64,000 bases of DNA from contig JAKOON010000018.1 in NCBI GenBank assembly GCA_022577435.1, positions 9,180,596-9,244,595 on the forward strand, given 5' to 3'. The stretch is from Embiotoca jacksoni (taxonomy: Eukaryota; Chordata; Actinopteri; Embiotocidae). The notes under the pieces are model-generated. The model was not told where the DNA came from and made no database searches. It saw only the letters and a program-made list of their open reading frames with translations. Positions 43,258 to 56,100 of the stretch are shown in pieces. Made by a program: the position numbers and the translations under genes. The stretch's first letter is position 1; each line of letters begins with the position of its first letter.

Positions 43258-44720
43258 CAGTCCCTGCCACTCTAAAGGCTAAACATAAGAACCACGCGGC
43301 TTTGGTAAACTCTGCTTCTCACAAAAACTAACTTAAAGCTCATGGCAAGGTTTAAGTCAGCCACTAAGTCATTAGTAGTATTAGTAGCCCCAGCAACACC
43401 CATGTTATGCTGATTCCAAAACCAGTGCATCCAGACAAATTGAGATTCCTTCAGGATTTGCAAGCTGTTGACAATAGTGTAGTACCTACAGCTCCAATTG
43501 TGCCAGATACTCACTCCATTTGTGCATTGTTGGTTTCTAACTCCACGCACTACAGTCATTGATCTGTGCTCAGCCATTCCTTTGCAAACATAAATTCATT
43601 ATCTTTTTGCATTTACATTTAAAGGTAAACAAAACTGTTGAACAGGCCTGGCTCAAGTATTTGTGAGAGTCCAAGTGTATATGCTCTGGTGGTAAAAGGA
43701 CAACTGGAAGATTAGCGGTTTCCAGGTAGAAGCCTCCTCCTATAGTATGCTCATGAATTGTTGATAGGTTCTTCTTTGAAAAAAGCCTGGATTTATACTG
43801 TAATGGACTCTGTTTTACAGGCAGACACACTTCTGCTCCACCGACAGCGCAATGGAAAGAACCACTGTGTAAAGCTTTTTAAGATCTGAAGCGTGCACTC
43901 CATGCGGCATCGGCCATGGGGCTGCTAGACTATCGTCTGCTTTTTCATCTGCATGTGCATGAGAAGGACGGCTATGTTACAGGCATCCCAGTCCAGAATC
44001 TTGGGTCTTCTTACAGCCTTGTTGCGTATTATTGGTCTCGGGTGTCGCCAGAAGTCAGGTTGTCCGAGAACAGGGGTCGCAGTTGGCATCATTTAAAAAT
44101 CTTCTCCCATAGTCGTAGGTCATGACTGTGTGGTGCCTGTTACCCATGCAGTGTTGCAAATCTTCGAATACCTTCTGCTACTCGGCATAGGACACCAACA
44201 CAACGGTCAAGCTATGAAGTGATGATTCCTTCCAGTTCATGCACATTTTTGAAGTGCTGTGTTCACTCCTCTTCCTTTAAATGATGCTAAGCATACTGAT
44301 TGCGGGATTACTATTGATATGAGCACAACACAGTTCGGACTTGCTGCAGACATCAATACATAATCCTGATAAAGTTCTCTACACTGTTAATTTGCCTTGA
44401 TACTAAACATCCTCTGGGCTACACTGAAGGGAATGACAGGAAGTCATCGAGGCCTCAGCATTATCTCACTGTTATCTCAAGCTGCAGGATTGTTGGCCCT
44501 CACAAGAGCTTATAATCAACTATGAGCAAAGATGGAGCAGTCTACACTGATTCCAGATATGCCTTCAGTGTTGATCAGGATTTTGATCAGTTGTAAAAAT
44601 TGACTGATCTGACATCTTTGGGAAAACCAACTCAACATCATATGTTGGTTGAAAATCTGTTGGAGGCCATTTTGCTACCGTCCCAAACCACAGATGTTGA
44701 ATGTGATGCTCATACTATTG
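43258..44720 (+). pseudogene. Endogenous retrovirus pol remnant (RT and RNase H)
   Basis: Three plus-strand frames together follow the retroviral pol order. There is an RT fingers/palm segment (FLQDLQAVDNSVVP at 43446; VIDLCSA at 43555, another frame; FAFTFKG near 43600), a decayed YxDD box (YAHE, 43746-43757), a connection segment (FHLHVHEKDGYVTG, about 43945) and an RNase H motif YTDSRYAF (44543-44566). An ALTRAY helix lies before the last and a LLPSQ..DVECDAHT segment after. The LHVHEK and YTDSRYAF style suggests a gamma/epsilon-like virus. Several stops, at least two frameshifts and a missing stretch between RT and connection make it dead. No gag, env or LTR was recognised beside it. It is in the same orientation as tlcd4. 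Confidence 0.85.
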
Positions 44721-46846
44721 GCTGTGGGTGTGACTTCCTGTTATAATGTCATGGCAAAGCTGTGCACGAGTTGGGTAGAGAAACTTGTGGTTGCATGAAG
44801 GTTGTGCACTAAATCTGGATCTGCCTTGTGACTCTACCCTAATGTTTGGCCTGTGAGGCAATGCCTGGAAGCCAGAATATGGGAGTACATGCTCACATAT
44901 AGTTTCTGATTCTTAACCATACAGAACTGGACATTCTGTGCAAGCCGTCACCAAGTGATTGATGAAGAAAAGAACTAAAGGAAAGGACTACGGTATTCAT
45001 AAAACAATAGAAAAGAACAATTCAGAAATAACTCATGGACAGGTTTTTTGGGATCACATCCTGTTTGTTATGCTAATTTGTGATGAAAGCCACTGAGCTG
45101 GTCAACTCTACAAGAAGAAGTCTCAGAGGACCAGCTAACGTGTTGAACAGAAATATGTATTGACATACTTGATTGAGGAGAATCAAAATAACATAGAACT
45201 GAACCTTGGCATTCAACTCTGAGCTCCTTCCTCTTTGGCCACAACTAGTAATGTCCCAGAGGTGTTTATGAGAGGCATCACTCCCATCTTTGAGACTTGG
45301 TTAATCTTGGAACACCTGACAGCCTCTTTCTATTAGCATAGCCACCCTTGCTTATCAAAGTATTTGCCCCTGCACCCGTTGGCTCCAGTCTTTGTTACAA
45401 GTTTGCCAACAGTGACCCGCTGTCCAGCATGTCACAGTGACTACATAAACATCCCTTTCCCGCACAGAGCTTTAGAAACCTAACGATGAGGCAAAATCCC
45501 TTCCCACTGACCTCGTAATTTTGAATGGGCTTGTGTCTGTCCTTAAATCTTATCTATGAAATTGTACATATGTTATATGTATAAATAGAATTTACATTGT
45601 GCAACATTTAATAGACAAGTGAAACTGTCGTGTAAAAATGTGAAACAGTGTTGTGTCCCAAGTTGTGGTTCTTTATTCTGTAGCAGGACTGCAAAGAACA
45701 TGACTGAATCTACTGGAAACAGCTTTTGGGACCTACATCGAATCGAGCCTTTGCCCCTAGACATGTCCTGCTTTCTCTGTGTGTTGAGGTGATTATCCAT
45801 AATGTGTGTGAGCGACAGTGACTCGGTGACATTCACAGCCTTTGACAGTGACCGAGGCCAGATTCAGAAGACGAATATTCAGCGCCAACTCCAACTGTAG
45901 CTTTGGGGACATTTTAATAGAGCTGTAAGCAGGACACGTGTGGAAACCAACAGGCTGCATCCGTTTTCTGTTCACGACAGACACACTTCGTTCCCTTCCA
46001 TTACACTGGGCCATCTGTTGCAAGTGTATGCCACACAATGTAAGTGTGTTATCATGACACGACTGTGATCATAATAGTAATTTCAATCATTCATTCATTA
46101 CATTAGTTTTATTATGCTCTGAAACCAACATGTATTACTCGGTAACGGCGGAGGTACAAACTGTCAGTTTGAAGATAGACTCTGGCCTGCAAAACACTGC
46201 AAGAACTTAAGTGTCACTCAGCGTGCAGCTCCATTACATGTACTGTAGTTGTAAAGGAGGACACGCTATAATGGTTATTCTGATGACAGGCCACTGCTGT
46301 GTGTGTGTTTGGGTGCATGGTAAATAGAGCAAAGTCCAGGGTGGGTTAAAAGGACATACTTAGGCTGTAGTTTACCAAGTCTGTATCACGGCTTACTCAA
46401 AAGCATACAGTAAATTAATGTGCCTTTTCACACGCTTGTAGTTGTTGTCGAGCTTTTAAGTGGAAGAAGGGTTGTGGTGTGTGTGTGGTCTCAAGAGCTG
46501 TGTGTTGAAACCACAATGATCGGTATCAGCACACAGCACAACTTAAATACTTCTGTCTTCTGTCTGAGCTGACACACGTCTTCTATGCTTGTCGTTACAA
46601 AATTCATGTTTTCAGCCTGTTAGCTAGTTTTTATTTCAGGTTCTGAGGGCATGAAGAAGGAAAAGGAACAATTTAGATGACTGTTATTATTATCAAAATG
46701 TCATGATGGTTGTTCATTGTCCACACTTCTCTGTTTGAGGTCAGCTCTCCTGCTCTCCTGTTTGAGATGAGTAAGAAAATGACGGGGCCTCTTCTGGCAG
46801 GTGTGATTTTTCTGACACATTGCCACCACCTACTGATCTTTTTAGT

Positions 46847-46882
<36 letters not shown>

Positions 46883-46900
46883 CATCATGAAACACAATAA
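44720..46900. other. Intronic sequence, possibly more retroviral debris
   Basis: No frames long enough to assign. The first several hundred bases may continue the pol relic, but I could not recognise an integrase. The rest is ordinary intron ending in a poly(T) tract. Confidence 0.4.
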
Positions 46901-46950
46901 CTTTCCAAGTGTTTCTAACCCTTGCCCTCGTTCTCTCTCTCCTCCCACAG

Positions 46951-47120
46951 TGGGGTTGGGTGGCCATGGACCCATTCAGCCAGCTTATCTTCACCATCTC
47001 GGTGACCAGCTTCCTCACCTTCCAGTGGCTCTTCCACAAAGTCAGCCCCTGGATGTCCATGCGCATCAGCCCGGGCTTCCTTGGCCTCAGTGACAAGCAG
47101 CAGGTGGAATGGAACTCAAG
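46951..47120 (+). CDS. tlcd4: tlcd4 coding exon 1
   Basis: The acceptor CTCCCACAG ends at 46950; fifteen bases of 5' UTR, then ATG at 46966. It encodes MDPFSQLIFTISVTSFLTFQ (first membrane segment) and SPGFLGLSDKQQVEWNS. Phase 2 donor GTGACC. Confidence 0.94.
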
Positions 47121-50100
47121 GTGACCCAACATGATCATGACAAGTGTGACTATTTCTATCCTTTGTACAGAATAGAGTGTGACACTGCTCTCAGCTCAGG
47201 TGCTGGACAGAGGTTTTTTTTATTTTATTTTTTATTTTGACCTTAAATCCACATATTTCCTGTGACACAAGTGTCTGAGCCACATATGGATGCATCGTGT
47301 GGTTTGCAATGCCACTTATTCAAGGTGCCAAGAGCTGTGGAGAAAACACACTGGAATGGCGTTTCTGTTTTTAACCCTTCCTCAGCTGTGTATCTTTGCC
47401 AATTTAACCTCATTATTTTGACATTTAGCATGTGATTGACAGTAAAGTAGTTTTTTACAGATTGTAAAGCATACAAATATTGGACTCTTTCATGCAAAAT
47501 GGTTCCCCTATCTTTTTGTGCTTTCATAGAAAAATATGTTTGCAACCTGCTTTTCATGCCTAACATGCATATTGTGTATGCTATTCACCAAATTTATTGT
47601 TGACATTGGATTTGTTGTGACAGACTTTCTGCACAGATCAAATTTGGTGTGTCCAGACACCACCAAACCTTCTGCATGTGTTGCTGTGGTAACAACGTTT
47701 GCCTAGCTACGCTGGTGATGACGCAGCTGCTGGAAGCCATCAGACAATTTATCTCGGCATCTGTCCGCGGACTCCTGTTCTCGTTGTCCTCCACAGTGCC
47801 AAAATCTCCACTCTCCGATAGCTCTGCTCGTGATGGCACAGATTCTGCTCACTCTGTCACTCTGAAAACGACGTCGTCGTCATCGTGTGCCGCTTTATGA
47901 ATGATGCAAGAAATCCGATCTGAGCCACCAGAGCATCTGGTCTGAACAAGGCCGTAGACCCTACCGCAGTTATCATGTGAAGCTCATCTATGATCTCACT
48001 ACTAATATGTATCTTGTGCCCCATGAAAGACTTTTATCTAGCAGTGTTGTAACATCCCCCAGAGTCAAGCAATAACATGTGCTTACTATGTAAACTGATC
48101 AACTGTATGTTTTTGTCTTGAGTGAGACAGACAGGCTGCTGTGATCTTGACGCACTGTGACAATGACGGTGAAAGCTGTAGCTTGAAGGCCACTGAATGT
48201 CCAACAGGGATCCGGCATGCATTAATCTCATTTTCTCTCATGCTCAGTTTATTACTCATGAAAGCACTTGTGAAATTGAAATGGTCACATGGTTTATGAG
48301 TAAATGAAAATGAATGATTACTGGAGATTGTTCCAGGCCATGGGGGATCCCTGTTGAGCTGCCTGACTTTACGGATTCTGTTACAGTCAGAGTTGCTGTC
48401 ATTCTGTCTGACTGTCTGATTGCTGAGAACTGCTGGGCGGTCTCACTGTTTGAATGATTGACTGGGACTGTGTGCGCCGCTCTGCCTGACCCTCCAGCAG
48501 TATTTAATCTCTTAGTCTAATTGGTCTGAATCTGTGTGCAGCCCTGACAAGCAATCAGTTGATCCACCATGAGTACTAAAAATTCAGCTCTTTGAACCTC
48601 CAAGCGGCTTGAAGGACCTTTTCATGAATAAAGATAAATATATGCCACTCCTTTGGACAATCTTTGACATGTGTGAGCACCTGCCTGTTTTTAAGAAGAG
48701 TAGCTCATCATGGCTGGGTGTATTTTGGTTTTCATTTCAGGACGGTGTCCACATTTCACGCACTGTTGGTGGGATTATTCTGTCTCTACATCTTGTTCTT
48801 TGATGATGCCGTCAATGAAGACCCAGTCTGGTGAGAGTTTAGCTCTGAATCTTGTGTTTTTTTTTAACCTTTACCCTCCAAACTTTGGTCAATTTTATAC
48901 AGAATATCAAATGTTTTCCTCCTATAATACTTGGATAGTTACAGTCAAGCAAACGCAGGCATAGCAGGTCTGTCAGGCTTAAATGTTAAAGAGGTGTGGA
49001 TACGGGATTCTAGGCTTACAAATAATTTGTTGGTTGTTATCTCTTTTGTTTATTCTGTCCAAAACCAAAACCATTTAGTAAACAAAAGTGGAATAGATTA
49101 AATGCAGACTTTACTCGCATTAAGGCAAGGTATGAAGAACAGCATGTTCGGCTTATGACCTGATTACCTACGGTATAAAGTACGAGCATAACAAGCGAAC
49201 TTTATTATATTGGGGGTTAAGAAGTTATATCAGAAAAACTCCCATCCACTATGTTTGACATCGCCTATATCATAGTTGAAGATAATGCTCGCTGCCTCGT
49301 CCGAGTGGGAAACGTTATCCTCCAACACGATCAGCCAAGCCAGTACCTCACCATAGATAATTACATTTGTCAAAACTCACGTTTGTCCTCATTATCAGAG
49401 CTTGTTCCCTTGTAAAACTGAAACAATTTGTGATTGGGTTATGCTTAGGGCTGCAACTAATGATTGTTTTCATTATTAATTCATCTGTTGGAATATTTTT
49501 CAATTAATCAATTAGCCGTTTGGTCTTTAAAATGTCTGAAACCTATGAAAAATGCCAAGTAGGTGTTTCCCAAAGTCCAGGGCACAGTCTAAAATGTCAA
49601 TTATCGAACTACTCTAATCTAATCTAATGAACTAAATTAGCTATTGTTGCAGCCTTAACTATGTTTTAATTACTTTTATTATTTTATTTCAAACACTGAT
49701 ATAGATCTAGCTTTCTGAACAAGAACAATGCTCTTCATCTCAGTTTCCTCTGCAAAGATCAGCTTGTGAGGATGTAGACTTTTTGCCTGGAACGTGTAGC
49801 TTCAGTTTTAGTCTCCTGGTCCTTGTCCCCTTTTATATTGCGTATGAAATCAATTGTTCTTGTTTCTAAACACATTTTTTTTTTTTTTTATGTTTTCCGG
49901 GAGTTAGTCTTAACTTGCTGGTGAGCTCGAGCTGCTAAAACCTGCGGGCCACAGTTGTCTTATCAATTGGCTAGAAATAAGAAACCTGCTTGCATTTAAT
50001 TATGTGTGAAAAAACACACGCACTCTTTCATTGTTACCAAGAATTCTGAATGGTAAAGTTTCCACTTTTATCAATCACGTGCTAAAATGGTAAGTTTCAC

Positions 50101-53100
50101 AGGTGTAGGAAGAACAAGGGTGAATTGGTTCAATTTCTGATTGAATTTAGTGAAATGTTTGCTGTCAGAACTGCGTTTGATGAAAAGTCTGATGGAAAGG
50201 TTTTTGCCACCATCAAAATATTTTCCGACACCTCAATGTTGACACAAAGATTTGCACACACCACATCAAACCAACTGTGTTCTTTCAACAGGGGAGATCC
50301 TACACTGGTGAAGATTAACGTTGCCATCACAACAGGCTACCTCATATCTGGTAAGAGAAACATACAGTTTCCCCAGGTAATGTTTGTCAGACTAAAAGAA
50401 CGTGCATGTAATTACATGTGATAAACTTGATGTTTAGTAATTCTTTGTATGTTGAAATGGGCCAGACACTAATGTACAGAGTACTGCTGCTCGTCTCCTG
50501 ACTGGTCCTGGCATCCTTCCATTGGTTGCTTGTTCAGGATAGGGTTCATTATAAGGTTTTACTGTTTGTGTATAAATGCTTAACTGGAACCGCCCAGTCT
50601 TATCTGATTGACCTTTAAACCCCCCGCACCTTTCGTTGATTGTTCCGGTCACTGAATCAGCGCTATTCGAATCTCGAAAGCACATTTATTTTCTCTGGCA
50701 TTTCTAGATAAAACCCAATTTAATTTTGATTAATTTTTTTGCTCATTATGCCGTGCGCATGTATTTTTGTTCTGTTATTTTGCCCCCATATTGCTTTTAA
50801 TTTCTACTTCATTTGTTTTAATGACAACTTTTGATGGAGGCCGCTTTTGTTGTATTTAAATGTGCTTTATAAAAATAATGACTTGGATCACTCACTTTAG
50901 TTTCAACACCTGTATGTTTATTATCTGTTGTATGCACTTTCACGGCTGTGTTAATACCAGTGACATGTTCTTTCTCTCTTTCCCCTTTACTTTTGTTTTT
51001 CAGATCTGCTGCTAATATTTTACTATTGGAAGGCGATAGGCGACAAGTTTTTTGTAGTTCACCATCTGGCAGCGTTGTATGCTTACTACTATGTACTGGT
51101 GAGTGCCCTATTGTCCAATAGCAGAACGTGCAGGCAAGATGGGAAGGAGACAACCAAGGGTGAACAGCTGTGTCCTGTTAAGCTGGGTGTTTTTAACTAA
51201 TTCAGCCACCATTCAGTCAGGGTGCGCGACTGTCGCCGTGCGGCCATGAATCTCCCGCAGCTTAGTTAAATACGCAAAAGGCACGGGTCAGCGTGGCTAG
51301 TACGAGTGCAAGTGACGAAGCCCAAGCTGTGCAAACACATCGGAAACTTCATTAGACTCACCTTTTTGTCTTTATTGCTTTCAGAAGAAATAATAAAAAA
51401 AAAAGCCTCCCAGAAAGTAAAGTGCTCTTACTGGTTGGTGATTTACAGTACCAAATGCTACATCTGCATCAATGAGACAGTGTGTTCCACCTTCCTGCTA
51501 AGATTTGGCATTATTAAAGTGTGTAAGTATTTGAATGTTTGTTGCTTCTCCTGCAGTCGTTAGCTTGCGAGAACGTGGCAGATTTTTTTAATTTTATGTT
51601 GTGAGGATTTCAGGAAAAACACTGATAATCTTGACGGGTGTTAATGTGGTTTGACGTTTCATTCTGGTTCATCAATTGTTAGAGCTGCATTGTAAAACAC
51701 TTGTAGTATTTGGTGTGAAGGCTGCATTTAAGTTTTTGTGAATCATTTTATCAGCTGCGGGTATTGAAACGAGGCTCATAATATTACACAATTCACCTGA
51801 AAAAAGAATTAGTGACTCATTTATTTATTTATTTATTTATTTATTTTTTGCTGCATTGCCAGCCTACAGTTGGCTCTTATCCTGATGTGGCGATAGTTCA
51901 GTCGATTTAGCATTTATGGGCTGCGCTGTTCACTCTTGGTTCAATCTGAAACCCTCTAGGTCGCTAGGATCTGTTGCATAATTTAAGGAAATGAATGACA
52001 ATGGTATTTTTTGCATGGAATGCTCAGTGATGGTACTGGCTGATGAACCCTCCCCTCCCCTCGCCTCCCCTCTCACCTTGCCCTTACAGTGTCTGTGCTT
52101 TCTGTTTGTTTTACCGCCCCCCCCCCCTCCCCATTGTTAATGTTATGCGACTCTGACCTAAGCTGAACTTGTCTGAGTTTAGCAGAGCTGAATGCTGAGC
52201 TTAACCACTGTGCATGCTGGTAGCTTGGACACGTTCTACACAGACAGGGTTCCTTTCTTGTTACTGTGCATGCCAACAAATGGTATTTAACTTTCTCAAT
52301 TACTCCCCTGCCTATCTGCAGTACTTTCCACCTGTGTGTTTATTGTTCCAGAGCCTAGTTCTGCCTCCTCTTTCTCTATCTTACACTCCTCCAACCTCAA
52401 GATGGCAAAGTCCATCACAAGATAGTTCAAATACCATGTTGAATGTATTCTGTCAGGTCTACTCTGAGTTTGAACCGACTAAAGAAATGCTGTTGTTAAT
52501 GCTCTTAAAGTCAGTCTTTTGCATTATAATTTATTATAATTACATTTTTAGTTTAGGCACACTTACAGTGAATTCAGTTTGTTTTCCCCACAATAAATGC
52601 TCTGTATTTTCCACATAGGTAAAGATGCAAGAACTACATACAGTGTGAATTGATTTGCCTCCGAGTCCACATACTTAATCTATTTTTGGATACAAATACT
52701 GTATATCATTTACATGTCTTGGTACTGTACTTTTGTTTTTACTTTACCAATGCCAAATTATTATAAAATCTTGGTTACAGCACAATAGATGTTTGATTTC
52801 AGCCACACATTTAGTTTAAAAATAAAAATCTTACAACTATTTCAGTCACGGTCTGGATTTATAGATTTGTTTTTCTTTGTTAATGTTACACAAATAATTT
52901 TGTCCTTCTTTATTGTAAAATGATAATTTTAATAATAAAGTGATTAAAAAGAAAATTCTGATTTCTGAACAGACTGTAAATCCAGCCTTTCATTTGTAGA
53001 AACGGAGCAAGCACCTGTATCTAAAATAGATGAGATGAAGCAGGCCATACTGTTACTGGACACTCGTGACTGTTTTCTCAGACTACATCTGAAGTTCATG

Positions 53101-56100
53101 TGGGATAGCAGAAGGAATGCTCCACATTAGTCAACTAAGATGGAAAATCAAAAATAATTGTGAGCCACATTATCATAGCTGTATTCCATTTGCTGTCAAA
53201 GTACCCAAAAGATTGGCCCCACCCCCTGATGTCATTCATTTCATTTTATTTAGTTTTGTACCCAGTCAGATTTGTCATATGTTGTCAGTCTTCTTAGTTA
53301 ATGTGTTGAGTGTGTTCATGTCAAATACTCAGTAAATTCTACCAAGAATTGAGAAGTCTAAGGCCTAATGAAATGTACTTAGAGAATACAAATCGGCTTA
53401 ATGTCATGACCTTGTTGGTACGTTTCTTAATTATTGAGTAGTCATAAATGTCTTGGTCAAGAAAGTGTTTGATGATTTTTTTTTTTTTAATCAATTTTTT
53501 GAATAGCAGCATCATCTTTTGTGTGTGTTTTAACAGTCACGTATAGCTTAATCCAAAACATGGAGACATTATAACTGCTGTGTAAATCTTAGACGCATGC
53601 TTTCTTCTGTGTTGCAAGTGTTGCTTCTTATTTGCTTCCAACTGTCGTGGCATCTTCTTCTAATATATCTGTGTGTCTCTGTGTCCTTTGCTGACTTTAA
53701 CATAAATAGCCCCTCTTAAAGCCCTACATGCAAAAACTACCAAGATCAAGTTGGGTTGTGTCATCCTCGTTCATGCAAAAACTACTACAAGGATGGTGTG
53801 TCGTTCAGAAAACCAAGAGCAGGTCGTGATCTAGATGGGGACTTCTAAATTCCTGTCTTGTCTGCTGTTATTGCTGTTGTGTTGTACTGAGCAGATATGA
53901 TGCCCAGTCACAGTATAGACTTACCAGTTCCTAGAGGTACTAGCGTTCTCTTGCTAGGTGGAGGGTTCACATCATATGGTACATAAACTGCAATGCAGAT
54001 GGTACCCTGTTTGTATCATGTAGTAAGTATGTCTCAATGACCAGCTTCTGTTTCAGCCTTGACGGTAAGTCTTCTCTCACGTGCTGCAAAAGTAAAGCTG
54101 TGAGCCCAATAACCTTGAATTATGTGTTCTTTGTGGGTTTTGTAGTGAAAAACTAATACCGCGATTTTATTTTAGATTTTGACTGACGTTCTGAATTTGT
54201 CAGCAGTCAAGAACACAAAGTTCAACTTTGGAACTGTTGAGAGAATTAAGATTCAAATTGCAACTCTGTCTCACGAATGCACTTTTTCAATCAGAACTCA
54301 TAATTCAAATTTATGTGGTTAATGTCGCAGTTTTCTTATTTTTGCGAGGTGGGACTGATCAACGGTGTTTAAGATTGGGTGTCCTGAAAGCATCATCTTC
54401 CTTTTATTTAGCAGCAGCTGAAACCAGCTCAGGATGATCACATACATCAGACAAAGTGGAATTCGGGACCTGTTCTTTTAAACAGTGACATTTAGCAGTT
54501 GAACATATTGATTTTTTTTAATTTTTTTTTACTCTGCATGGCTTTTGGTTGCGCCTTAATCTAGTGACTGGCTGGATGTTTGTATAGTTGTACGTGAATC
54601 GTGTGCTGTGTTGATATGTGCCCAATATTTTTTCAATGTTGAGATGTTACTCAGATGAATTCCCTCGTATGTTTGAGTAATGTTTTTCTGTTTTGTGAGT
54701 GAAAAGACAAAATATTTAGAGACTGCTCCTGTTGCGTGCATAGAGCCATGAAGTGCATGGAGTATAGAAACTATACTCTTCATGAGTAAGTACTCCCAAG
54801 TTTCTTCTTCGCTTCAAAATCAGCACTTATATTACATGTGCTTCTGTGAGCAGTGGTCCGAGTGTGTCTGCGATTTCCCCGTGGACATGACCAGAATGTG
54901 CACATCAAATTTGATGTCCAAAAAAAAAATTTAAATTGGCAACAGAGACCCTTGAAATGCTTCAGGAAACCTACAGCAATGAAGTAGTGAGCCTGGAGAA
55001 GTGTTTTGAGTATCATTCGCATTCTCGAAGGGTGGAACGTCACTGTCCAAAACCAAAAATTGTGCATCAGACCAGGCACGCAACCATTTTTTTTTTTTTT
55101 TTGAGTTGTGCGCCGTGAATTTGTTCCCCAGGGTCAGACTGTTGACACCGAGTTCTACTGTATCATACTGAGGCGTCTGTGGAAATGACCTGAACTATGG
55201 TGCGATTGCACTTGGATTCTCCAACATGACAATGCGCCCGCTCCCCACCACCACTACTACTCCCTGCTACTTCTTTCTTTTCCCCAATATTTTGTCACAA
55301 ACTTTAATGTCTGATGTGCCAGACCAGTGCTCACAAAAGCATGTGAAACTCGGGTGCTGATTTTGATCAAGCGACGAAACCTTCAGTACTCAAGAAAGCT
55401 ATAGCTTCTCTGTGCATCGTGCAAGTTATGATGCTGCGCACTGTTCGCGCACCACAGGAGCAGCCACGGAACCTTTGGATCCACCCTCGTTTTATTTTTT
55501 TTTTTTAAGGGGTATCCAATCAAGATTTTCTAATTAACTATGATATTTAATAATGTTGTTTTAGGCAAAACCCTGTATTGCCTCATTAAAAGCAATGCCA
55601 ATGTTGCCTGTTTAATCTGTTTGTCCATTGCTTTCCCGTGGAGGTACTGGCCAGATTGACGTTTAGATTTGTGATTCCCAGAGGACAATTCATTCATTTG
55701 TAATTTTTTTTTACCTTACAAATGATCTCACAATTCCAAAGTTGGATTTCCATGATATTTGCTGTCGATATTCAGTCTCCAGAGGATAAATCCTGAAGAT
55801 TTTGTTGACCAGTGTCACCTGTGAAGGATGAATCATTTTCCATTTGAATCTTTTATTTTGTACATCACCAGTTTTTTATGCATCCTCCATAGTAAAGGAG
55901 ATTCTGGTCACAATAAATGAAGAGAATGATGAACGCAGGGGAATTAGAGATGACGATCTAATTTTGGCCTGAAAAACTGAAGGTATAATCCTGTGCCCTG
56001 AAGGAGGAGATCTTTTGTTAGATCTGTCAGATAGGTCTAAATTTGGTTAAGGGCTTCAAATGATTTTAGGCCTGAGTTCCTCCTACCCTGAAATTATATC

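Larger units (their letters stand above)
40540..46950. other. tlcd4: Putative tlcd4 intron 1 (6.4 kb)
   Basis: Between the candidate first exon and the first coding exon. It holds a CpG-containing flank to about 41060, a teleost repeat (42854-43137), a retroviral pol relic (43258-44720) and a poly(T) tract at 46849-46882. The boundary depends on the inferred first exon. Confidence 0.45.

Noticed and set aside
43272..43830. Minus-strand frames of 101 and 86 codons that looked at first like a retroviral envelope
   Set aside because: The plus strand of the same bases reads as RT segments in the right order, so the minus frames are shadows.
47594..47900. Frames on both strands in tlcd4 intron 1-2 region
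   Set aside because: Opposing frames of similar length with no family similarity; intronic.
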